From positions 1 through 7,804 of the forward strand of contig JAKAGC010000168.1 of the NCBI GenBank assembly GCA_021817755.1: a stretch of DNA of 7,804 bases, read 5' to 3'. Of this stretch, positions 1-7,559 are shown piece by piece. Source of the DNA: Acidobacteriota bacterium. Lineage in GTDB: Bacteria; Acidobacteriota; Aminicenantia; UBA2199. The notes under the pieces were generated by a model. The model did not search any database, was not told where the DNA came from, and saw only the letters and a list, made by a program, of their open reading frames with translations. The stretch's first letter is position 1, and the number at the start of each line of letters is the position of its first letter. Made by a program: the position numbers and the translations under genes.

Positions 1-237
1 GATATGTATAATGAAATGTTCAAGACCCTTAGCGGGACTTGTGAGGCCTGCCATATTCTTGAAATTTGCAGGCAGTGTGCGTTTTACCTAAGGGGGAAAG
101 AGGCTGAGACTGAGTGTAATCAATGTATAGGGGAGAAAGGATTTTCAAATTACCTCTCTTCGATAATGGAAAAATTTGAAGAAGATGGTTCTACGATTCC
201 CAGAATATTAGGCTATAAGGGGAAGGGTAAGGAATGA
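1..237 (+). CDS. C-terminal end of a probable radical SAM/SPASM peptide maturase (5' end outside the window)
   Basis: The frame is open at the left edge, so this is the tail of a longer gene; the ATG at position 4 should not be taken as its start. The visible 78 codons hold six cysteines arranged C-x2-C-x5-C-x2-C, then 12 residues, then C-x2-C (residues 13, 16, 22, 25, 38 and 41 counted from the ATG at 4). This spacing resembles the C-terminal SPASM domain that binds auxiliary 4Fe-4S clusters in radical SAM enzymes that modify peptides. A helical, charged tail follows. The stop overlaps the next gene's start as ATGA, which implies translational coupling. The next gene resembles the pseudo-rSAM partner of RiPP maturases, so a maturase is the natural reading. 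The catalytic N-terminal domain is not in the window, so the assignment rests on the cysteine pattern and the neighbour. Confidence 0.6.
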   Translation, partial: DMYNEMFKTLSGTCEACHILEICRQCAFYLRGKEAETECNQCIGEKGFSNYLSSIMEKFEEDGSTIPRILGYKGKGKE

Positions 238-1067
238 AAACCTATTGGTTTTATTTTGAGCCCACTGTATTCGTTTCGCTGAAATCGAACGGGTTGCTTC
301 TCTATGATACAATCACAGGAAAAATGCTGGAATACAGTGAACCCCGGATTTTGCGTTTTGTGAAAAAATTGGTTTCCCCTGCCAATAGGGGAGTAGTGGC
401 GATTCATGATGCCCTTCTGAATGATCATTTCTTGGGGCCTTTTATTCGGGAAATACGGGAATATTTTATGGGTGATCTTATCGATACCTCTTATTCAAAA
501 CAAAAACCGGTACGATTTATGGTTGAACCGGTTGTGGAATATGACTCCAAAGGGTTAAGATATGCGCCTTATCCGTCGATAGGTGAGGAATTTACCGGAA
601 CACTTCATAGTATATATGTATATATAAATAATACCTGTTCACAGAATTGTACAATATGTGGATATGCATACAGGCAGTTTCCCTGCTGTACCATGAGCAG
701 AAAAAAAAGGGAAAAGAGGCAAGAGCTGGATATTTCGCTTATGGATAAGATGCTGGATGAGCTCGGTTCCGATTCCATGGTTCGATGGCATATCCAGGGA
801 GGGAATCCCTTCGAGTATTCCATGTTTGGGGAATTAATAGAACGCATGAAGCGACTTAAAACCCCCATCGTTTTTTATTGCCATTACTTGAACCTGTGGG
901 GAAATGAAAAAAAAATAGACCGGTTAAATGAGGTAAAGGTTACATTGAAATTAATCGTGACATTTCCATTGGATAAGAAAAATTGGGTGAGGGGATTACG
1001 ATGCTTCGAGAGAGGGGAACCGAGTTTGAAATTCTTTTTCCGATTTCTGGCGAAAGCGATTTTGTAA
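234..1067 (+). CDS. Pseudo-rSAM family protein of a RiPP maturation system, N-terminal part (gene frameshifted)
   Basis: The N-terminus (MKTYWFYFEP, then a stretch of the type LLLYDTITGK) resembles the TIGR04150-type 'pseudo-rSAM' proteins that accompany radical SAM peptide maturases in the so-called GG-Bacteroidales RiPP systems; this is recognition from memory, not a search. Residues about 125-255 look like a radical SAM-type domain: a strand (IYVYINNTC), a C-x3-C-x2-C motif at C135, C139 and C142, extra cysteines C151-C152, and a later strand with QGGNPFEYS. Family resemblance stops near FPLDKKNW (about residues 244-251). The remaining residues, ending in FFFRFLAKAIL, look like out-of-frame translation. 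The rest of the protein continues in another frame (983-1492). A repaired gene, 234-1492 plus one base, would encode about 419 residues, which fits the family. The start overlaps the upstream stop. It probably assists the upstream maturase or binds the precursor peptide; its biochemical role is not settled. Confidence 0.72.
   Translation: MKTYWFYFEPTVFVSLKSNGLLLYDTITGKMLEYSEPRILRFVKKLVSPANRGVVAIHDALLNDHFLGPFIREIREYFMGDLIDTSYSKQKPVRFMVEPVVEYDSKGLRYAPYPSIGEEFTGTLHSIYVYINNTCSQNCTICGYAYRQFPCCTMSRKKREKRQELDISLMDKMLDELGSDSMVRWHIQGGNPFEYSMFGELIERMKRLKTPIVFYCHYLNLWGNEKKIDRLNEVKVTLKLIVTFPLDKKNWVRGLRCFERGEPSLKFFFRFLAKAIL
975..1004 (+). other. Frameshift site within the pseudo-rSAM gene
   Basis: The coding frame changes from codons starting at positions divisible by three to the frame one base back, equal to losing one base. 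The switch must lie after the in-frame TAA of the second frame (974-976) and before the MLRERG helix (from about 1001). The likeliest spot is the A-run at 978-982: one more A would read as LDKK, Lys, LGEGITMLRERG without a break. The bases there are AAG AAA AAT, not a canonical -1 slippery heptamer, since the base before the A-run is G. A sequencing or assembly error in the homopolymer or a real inactivating mutation is more likely than programmed frameshifting. Confidence 0.65.
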
Positions 1068-1492
1068 GTGCCGGTGAAATCGTTTCTGATTTGGGAATTA
1101 AAAAATATGAATATCATCCATTGTATACAGGGGAAAATCTTGAATTTTTCAGAGATGCGGTCTATATCGGAAGAGAGGATATCCATGGAATGAGGCCTTC
1201 TTTTAAAGAGATATACCGGAATAGGTTGATGAATATGCATTACTTCGGAAGGTTACTGGTATTTAGCGATGGGGTCATTCGTGCGCGTATCAATGGAAAA
1301 GTTTTGGGAAATATAAGCAATATAAGCTTATATGAAGGAGTAATAAAAGAACTGAAAAATGGGGAAAGCTGGTTAAGAATTCGAAAAAAGAGGATGCCCT
1401 GCGGTGATTGTGTTTTTGAAGCATTATGTCCCCCCCTGTCAAACTATAATGATATCTTTGGCGTGAACAATTGCTGCACTATTTTTCCCTGA
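983..1492 (+). CDS. Pseudo-rSAM family protein, C-terminal SPASM-like part (out of frame with its N-terminal part)
   Basis: This frame is open from 977, after a TAA at 974-976, and continues the protein begun at 234. The TTG at 983 is only the first possible start codon and has no convincing ribosome binding site, so independent translation is doubtful. It starts with a helix-strand unit (MLRERGTEFEILFPI). Then come a region of the type YHPLYTGENLEFF and a strand pair (FGRLLVFSDGVIRA) typical of the twitch/SPASM region. The end has cysteines as C-x2-C-x5-C followed by PPLSNYNDIFGVNNCC, which closely matches the terminal signature I associate with pseudo-rSAM proteins. The continuous family match across both frames is the reason for calling one broken gene rather than two genes. 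No terminator was seen after the stop. Confidence 0.68.
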   Translation: MGEGITMLRERGTEFEILFPISGESDFVSAGEIVSDLGIKKYEYHPLYTGENLEFFRDAVYIGREDIHGMRPSFKEIYRNRLMNMHYFGRLLVFSDGVIRARINGKVLGNISNISLYEGVIKELKNGESWLRIRKKRMPCGDCVFEALCPPLSNYNDIFGVNNCCTIFP

Positions 1493-1593
1493 AAGAAGTT
1501 CATTTATATTTCAAGGTAAAAATCGGGAGTGTGATGGAAAAAGGATTGACAAGCATTATTAATCCAACTATAATTACATGATAGGAGGTAATA
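1493..1593 (+). promoter_or_regulatory. Intergenic region with consensus sigma70 promoter (1546-1574) and strong RBS for the DUF1015 gene
   Basis: TTGACA at 1546-1551 and TATAAT at 1569-1574 match the sigma70 consensus at all twelve positions with the ideal 17-nt spacer. Transcription would start near 1580-1582. The ribosome binding site AGGAGGT (1583-1589) follows at once, 5 nt (from AGGAGG) before the ATG at 1594. The leader would therefore be only about 12-14 nt, leaving no room for a riboswitch or attenuator. This marks a new transcription unit separate from the RiPP genes on the left. A 15-codon ATG frame (1534-1581) lies across the promoter and is probably meaningless. Confidence 0.8.
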
Positions 1594-2832
1594 ATGGCAA
1601 GAATTGAACCATTCAAAGGGATAAGACCCCCCAAAAACCTGGCGCTGGCGGTGGCTGCTCCACCGTATGATGTTCTGAATTCACAGGAAGCGAAAGTACT
1701 GAGCGAAGGAAATTCTTATTCTTTTCTACACATCTCCAAACCGGAAATTGACCTCCCGGAAGATGTGGATCATTATTCTGATGCAGTATATGAAAAAGGT
1801 ATTGAAACCTTCAAACGGTTTATGAAAGAGAAAATCCTGGTCAAAGACATGACCCGGAATTTTTATTTATACAAGCAAATCTGGGGAGATCATGTGCAAG
1901 TTGGGCTGGTAGCAGGCTCTTCTTGTCAGGACTACCAGGACGGCATCATTAAGAAACATGAGTTGACCCGCGAAGATAAAGAAAAAGACCGCACCCGGCA
2001 TGTCAATGATTTGAATGCCAATACGGAACCTGTTTTTCTGACTTTTAAACAGCGGGATTCCATCGATGCATTGTTTGAAAAAGCAATGCAAAAAGAACCG
2101 GAATATGATTTCACCAAAGATGATGTACGAAATATTTTCTATGTAATCGACGAACCGGATATGGTCGCTGCGATAAAAGAAGAGTTCAGGAAAATCGATT
2201 ACGTATATGTTGCAGATGGTCATCACCGCTCGGCTGCTGCAACCAATGTCAAAATTCAACGGGAACAAGAAAATAAAAACCACACTGGGAATGAAGAATA
2301 TAACTTTTTCCTCACGGTTATTTTTCCTCATAACCAGATGAAAATTATGCCCTACAACCGTGTAGTCAAAGATTTAAATGGAATGTGCAAAGCAGAATTC
2401 TTCCACCGGATAGAAGAAAAATTCGATTACTCGGAAACGGAATTGAAAGCACCTAAAAAAACCACTGAATTTTGTATGTATATCGATGGGCGTTGGTTTC
2501 TATTAAAAGCGAAAGACGGTTCCTTCGATAAAAACGATGCAGTCGAAGCATTGGACGTATCGATACTACAGGCGAATTTACTGGATCCACTTCTGGGAAT
2601 CAAGAATCCCAGGAAAGATAAACGGATTGATTTTGTAGGTGGAATTCGGGGAACTGCTGAACTGGAAAGACTGGTAGATAGCGGCGAATTTAAAGTAGCC
2701 TTCTCCTTGTACCCGACTACCATCGAACAATTATTCAAGGTAGCGGATGCAGGAAGTATCATGCCGCCAAAATCGACCTGGTTTGAACCCAAATTAAAGA
2801 GCGGTCTGGTTATTCATTCCCTGGAAGATTAA
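1594..2832 (+). CDS. DUF1015 family protein
   Basis: The protein has 412 residues, the usual length for the DUF1015 (COG4198) family, and matches it from end to end: IEPFKGIRPP near the N-terminus, the APPYDVLN turn (about 22-29), KKHELTREDKEKDR (120-133) and the hallmark ADGHHR (207-212). No signal peptide or membrane segment is visible, so it should be cytoplasmic. The ATG at 1594 sits 5 nt after AGGAGG. The biochemical function is not established to my knowledge. The DGHHR motif recalls the ParB/sulfiredoxin-type fold, which also includes free-serine kinases, and DUF1015 genes often lie near serine biosynthesis genes; both points are inference from memory. The next gene is folD, and serine is the main donor of one-carbon units to folate, so a link to serine or one-carbon metabolism is plausible but unproven. 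Confidence 0.88.
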   Translation: MARIEPFKGIRPPKNLALAVAAPPYDVLNSQEAKVLSEGNSYSFLHISKPEIDLPEDVDHYSDAVYEKGIETFKRFMKEKILVKDMTRNFYLYKQIWGDHVQVGLVAGSSCQDYQDGIIKKHELTREDKEKDRTRHVNDLNANTEPVFLTFKQRDSIDALFEKAMQKEPEYDFTKDDVRNIFYVIDEPDMVAAIKEEFRKIDYVYVADGHHRSAAATNVKIQREQENKNHTGNEEYNFFLTVIFPHNQMKIMPYNRVVKDLNGMCKAEFFHRIEEKFDYSETELKAPKKTTEFCMYIDGRWFLLKAKDGSFDKNDAVEALDVSILQANLLDPLLGIKNPRKDKRIDFVGGIRGTAELERLVDSGEFKVAFSLYPTTIEQLFKVADAGSIMPPKSTWFEPKLKSGLVIHSLED

Positions 2833-2837
2833 CTATA

Positions 2838-2882
2838 TTCCCCTGTTCCTCTTTCTTATAACATGGGAATGGGACAGGGGAA
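2838..2882 (+). repeat. Intergenic inverted repeat (12-bp stem) between the DUF1015 gene and folD
   Basis: TTCCCCTGT (2838-2846) is the perfect reverse complement of ACAGGGGAA (2874-2882). A G-U pair and two G-C pairs extend the stem inward (2847-2849 with 2871-2873), leaving a loop of about 21 nt. No T-run follows on either strand, so it is a poor intrinsic terminator. It could partly terminate, stabilise or process a DUF1015-folD transcript, or be an operator. It ends 22 nt before the folD Shine-Dalgarno AGGAGG (2905-2910). Confidence 0.5.
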
Positions 2883-2916
2883 ATTAACCATGTATAGACC
2901 GTAAAGGAGGCAGCGA

Positions 2917-3828
2917 ATGACGATACTGGATGGCAAGCTGGTTGCCGCGGAATTGGAAGAACAAATGGGAAAAGAAATTCTTTCCCTGAAGGAAAAAACC
3001 GGCAAAGTCCCTGGACTGACAGTTATTATAGTCGGGGAGGATCCGGCTTCGCAGATATATGTCAGGAATAAAGACCGGATGGCTGCAAGCCTGGGGGTGA
3101 ATTCACATATCATCCGAATGAGTGAAGATGTAGGTGAAGCAGCAATAATTGCAGAGATCAACCGGTTAAATAATGATGATGACGTGGATGCCGTATTGGT
3201 TCAGCTTCCTCTCCCGGCCAGGTATGATACCTGGAAAATTCTGGATTACCTGGACCCCAGCAAAGATGTTGATCGTTTCCATCCAGCCAATATCGGAATG
3301 ATATCGGTTAACCGGACAAAGATTTATCCGTGTACTCCTTTTGGTATTTTAAAGATATTGGAGCGATATAATATTAATTTATCAGGGAAGCATGCCGTTG
3401 TTGTAGGCCGGAGTTTTATCGTAGGAAAACCAATGGCAGCAATGCTAACCAACCTGGATGCGACAGTAACATTGTGTCACTCGAAAACGAGTAATCTGGG
3501 AGAAATCATACGGCAGGGAGACGTGGTAGTTGCTGCAATAGGAAAACCGGGCTTTGTAACTGCCGATATGGTGAAAGATGGAGCAATATTAATCGATGTG
3601 GGTATGAATTACCTGGAATCGGAAGCGGACGTCATGGCTCTCTGTGAAGAAGACCAGATTAAGAAATTCAGAAAACGAGGGTACGGTATCACTGGGGATA
3701 TTCATAAAGACGCTTTTAAAAAATCATCGTACTATACACCGGTCCCGGGTGGTGTGGGGCTAACCACGGTTACCATGCTAATGTATAATACGATTCAATT
3801 ATTCAAACAACGCCGGGGAATCTCCTGA
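2917..3828 (+). CDS. folD: Bifunctional methylenetetrahydrofolate dehydrogenase / methenyltetrahydrofolate cyclohydrolase
   Basis: FolD oxidises 5,10-methylene-tetrahydrofolate with NAD(P)+ to the methenyl form and hydrolyses it to 10-formyl-tetrahydrofolate, supplying purine and formyl-Met synthesis in the cytoplasm. The 303-residue length is slightly above the usual 280-300. Visible hallmarks are Y48 and K52 in YVRNK (folate site and cyclohydrolase lysine), VQLPLP (95-100), KDVDRFHPANIG with D119, PCTPFGIL (138-145), the dinucleotide-binding GRSFIVGKP (164-172), and VPGGVG near the C-terminus. The normally conserved GVGPMT reads GVGLTT here (L282, T283). The ATG has AGGAGG at 2905-2910, 6 nt upstream. 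The outer membrane protein gene begins 16 nt after the stop, so the two are probably cotranscribed. Confidence 0.95.
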   Translation: MTILDGKLVAAELEEQMGKEILSLKEKTGKVPGLTVIIVGEDPASQIYVRNKDRMAASLGVNSHIIRMSEDVGEAAIIAEINRLNNDDDVDAVLVQLPLPARYDTWKILDYLDPSKDVDRFHPANIGMISVNRTKIYPCTPFGILKILERYNINLSGKHAVVVGRSFIVGKPMAAMLTNLDATVTLCHSKTSNLGEIIRQGDVVVAAIGKPGFVTADMVKDGAILIDVGMNYLESEADVMALCEEDQIKKFRKRGYGITGDIHKDAFKKSSYYTPVPGGVGLTTVTMLMYNTIQLFKQRRGIS

Positions 3829-3844
3829 AAGGACGGTTAAGCCA

Positions 3845-4762
3845 ATGAAAATAAAAATCAATCCATTAATGTTAACGGCATGCATAGGCATGTTGTTTTT
3901 TCTTATGGGAACATTCCCGGTTGAAGGTGCGAAAAATACCAAACCGCGTCTTTATATCAAGGGACTGGCAGGAATGCAAAACGCCAAAACGGGTGATTTT
4001 GATGATTTTTATACACAGAATTCACTCTTTTATAGTGAGTTCGAGAAAGCAAATACAGGGTATACCATTTCTTTTACACGCCCCAGGAAGGATTTTCGGG
4101 GATTAGGTGGGGAAATCGGCCTGGAAACAGACCGTTTTGCAGTAGGTATATCGGCTGACTTTATTGAAAAAGAATACAATCTGTTATTGGATTATAATGA
4201 TGCGACCACAGGCTATTCGGAGAAGAGAACCTGGAATTATTCATTAAAAGCAGTTCCAATCTTTGTTATGTTTCATTACAAATTGATAAATTCAGGTATT
4301 CTGACAATATCCTTATCAGTAGGAGAAGGTGTGTACCTTATCCGATACAGGGATATCCGGAATCAAACATTTGAAAATGCGGATTTAACATTCAGTAATG
4401 GTATTGTAACCAGTAAGAAATACCAGTTGGGATTTCACGGTGGAACATCTATCGAATTGAAAGTAATGCCTAATTTTTCATTATGTATCGATGCGGCGTA
4501 CCGCTTTGTGAAACTTGAAAATATGAATGCCACAAGCTATTTTGAAGATGACCTCGGAATTATTACCAAGAAAAACCAATTGTATTATTCCGTTAATCCG
4601 GATACAGGAGAAGCGCGTTTCAGTTCATCAAAATACGGGTTACCCTGGGATTCTCGATTAGCAAAGATGAGACTGGATGGTCTGACTCTGAGTGCAGGAA
4701 TTAAAATTATATTCGGTTCTGTAAAAAAATCCAATCCAACGAAGGCAGATTCGGGTGAATGA
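3845..4762 (+). CDS. Predicted outer membrane beta-barrel protein, function unknown
   Basis: The protein has 305 residues. The N-terminus is a classic Sec signal: lysines at 2 and 4, a hydrophobic core about 8-24, then PVEGA with likely cleavage after G28. The mature part alternates short amphipathic strands rich in Gly, Tyr and Phe (such as LYIKGLAGM, GGEIGLETDRFAVGISADFI, YQLGFHGGTSIELKV, FSLCIDAAYRFVKL) with polar loops. It ends with LTLSAGIKIIFG, the pattern of a final barrel strand, followed by a short charged tail. About eight to ten strands are plausible, as in OmpA/OmpW-like barrels; no particular family is recognised and no catalytic motif is seen. A moderate site (AAAGGA, 3828-3833) lies 11 nt before the ATG. 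It sits between folD and the SDR gene, overlapping the latter by 8 nt. No functional tie to folate metabolism is evident. Confidence 0.72.
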   Translation: MKIKINPLMLTACIGMLFFLMGTFPVEGAKNTKPRLYIKGLAGMQNAKTGDFDDFYTQNSLFYSEFEKANTGYTISFTRPRKDFRGLGGEIGLETDRFAVGISADFIEKEYNLLLDYNDATTGYSEKRTWNYSLKAVPIFVMFHYKLINSGILTISLSVGEGVYLIRYRDIRNQTFENADLTFSNGIVTSKKYQLGFHGGTSIELKVMPNFSLCIDAAYRFVKLENMNATSYFEDDLGIITKKNQLYYSVNPDTGEARFSSSKYGLPWDSRLAKMRLDGLTLSAGIKIIFGSVKKSNPTKADSGE

Positions 4763-5375
4763 TATTGAACAGTCCCGGCCCCACGTTTTTATAACCGGAG
4801 CATCGGGACTACTGGGAACTGCATTAATAAATGAATTGATTGGGGCGGGTTTTAGCATACTGGCTCATTATCATACACATAAACCCTTTGAAAATGAACA
4901 TTGTCATTGGGTAAAGGGTGATTTTTCAAGTGTTGGGAAAATTCGCGATTTTATTCGAATAAATAAAGAAGCGCTTTCATCTTGTAGTATTCTTATCAAT
5001 AATTATGGTCCCATAACCTCTACCCCTCTACCATCTTTAAAGGCCCGGGATATTCTCCATGACTACCATCACAATGTCATCCCGGTATTTGAATTCACCC
5101 GTTTTTTTATAAACAATGCCCCGCTCCTTGCAGTAGTCAATATATTATTCGATGGAGCAGGAAAATTCCAACCCTACAAGAAAATAGTCTCTTATGCAAT
5201 GGCAAAGAATGCGATTATAAGCCTTTCCAATTCCTTTGCATCGCAATATCCCGGCATTCGGTTTCATCTTGTCAAACCTTCGACTATGAAGGGAGCCAGG
5301 GTTAAAGCCAAAGATGGAGTGGAAGTCTCGCCTCACACGATTGCCTCTTATATTAGAGAGATATTAACACAATAA
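4755..5375 (+). CDS. Short-chain dehydrogenase/reductase-like protein
   Basis: A Rossmann-fold protein of 206 residues, somewhat short for the classical SDR family (about 250). It shows the nucleotide-binding TGASGLLG (14-21), the acidic GDF after the third strand (D56), INNYG (81-85, equivalent to NNAG), N107 of the catalytic tetrad, and YAMAK with Y147 and K151. The catalytic serine expected about 13 residues before the tyrosine is absent: the region reads FDGAG (132-136). Activity may therefore be altered or lost. The GTG start at 4755 lies inside the end of the preceding gene, with AAGG at 4742-4745 nine nt upstream; the frame supports no better start before the TGASG motif. It overlaps the beta-barrel gene and is probably translationally coupled to it. 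The substrate is unknown; a pterin or folate substrate can be imagined from nearby folD but has no sequence support. Confidence 0.8.
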   Translation: MNDIEQSRPHVFITGASGLLGTALINELIGAGFSILAHYHTHKPFENEHCHWVKGDFSSVGKIRDFIRINKEALSSCSILINNYGPITSTPLPSLKARDILHDYHHNVIPVFEFTRFFINNAPLLAVVNILFDGAGKFQPYKKIVSYAMAKNAIISLSNSFASQYPGIRFHLVKPSTMKGARVKAKDGVEVSPHTIASYIREILTQ

Positions 5376-5549
5376 TGGCGAAGCAGTAAACTTGTATTAT
5401 AAGATTGATTACATTACTGCGTCTTGGGTTGTTATAATATAGCTGGTAGGCGGTTTGAACATTTCAGGGAGTTGCATTTGTTAAAAAAAAATATTATAAT
5501 GAGTGGACAAAATGTCGTTTCTAATTCAATTGAAAAAACCGGAGGTCCA
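5376..5549 (+). promoter_or_regulatory. 174-nt leader with two candidate promoters for the thioredoxin-tgt-yajC genes
   Basis: An extended -10 element, TGTTATAAT at 5430-5438, has no good -35 at normal spacing. A second candidate is TTGCAT (5472-5477), 17 nt, TATAAT (5495-5500), whose -35 matches only half the consensus. Either would start transcription upstream of the thioredoxin gene, with leaders of about 105 or 43 nt. An inverted repeat, GCAGTAA (5383-5389) and TTACTGC (5414-5420), lies just upstream of the first element and could be an operator or a weak end signal for the SDR gene. In-frame codons from TTG 5424 and ATG 5499 run into the thioredoxin gene but lack ribosome binding sites. 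Confidence 0.4.
5541..5545 (+). promoter_or_regulatory. Ribosome binding site that fixes the thioredoxin/TPR start at 5550
   Basis: GGAGG followed by TCCA and ATG. In-frame alternatives at 5424 (TTG) and 5499 (ATG) would put a polar, uncleaved extension before the signal sequence and have no Shine-Dalgarno sequence. Confidence 0.7.
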
Positions 5550-7558
<2,009 letters not shown>

Positions 7559-7559
7559 G

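Noticed and set aside
978..984. Programmed -1 frameshifting in the pseudo-rSAM gene.
   Set aside because: The heptamer there is G AAA AAT rather than A AAA AAN or A AAA AAG, and no strong stem-loop was seen just downstream; a one-base loss explains the data more simply.
1490..1513. Possible terminator after the pseudo-rSAM gene (TGAAA/TTTCA).
   Set aside because: The stem is only five AT-rich pairs with no T-run.
1534..1581. A 15-codon ATG frame with GGGAG upstream, in the gap before the DUF1015 gene; considered as a precursor peptide or leader peptide.
   Set aside because: It lacks cysteines, a Gly-Gly motif or any core-like pattern, and it lies across a perfect promoter whose transcript would begin at its end.
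1867..2331. A long minus-strand open frame inside the DUF1015 gene.
   Set aside because: It is fully covered by a well-supported gene on the + strand, its translation has no recognisable domain, and there is no promoter or ribosome binding site for it.
5424..5549. An N-terminal extension of the thioredoxin/TPR protein from TTG 5424 or ATG 5499.
   Set aside because: No ribosome binding site precedes either codon, and the extension would bury the signal sequence; GGAGG points to ATG 5550.
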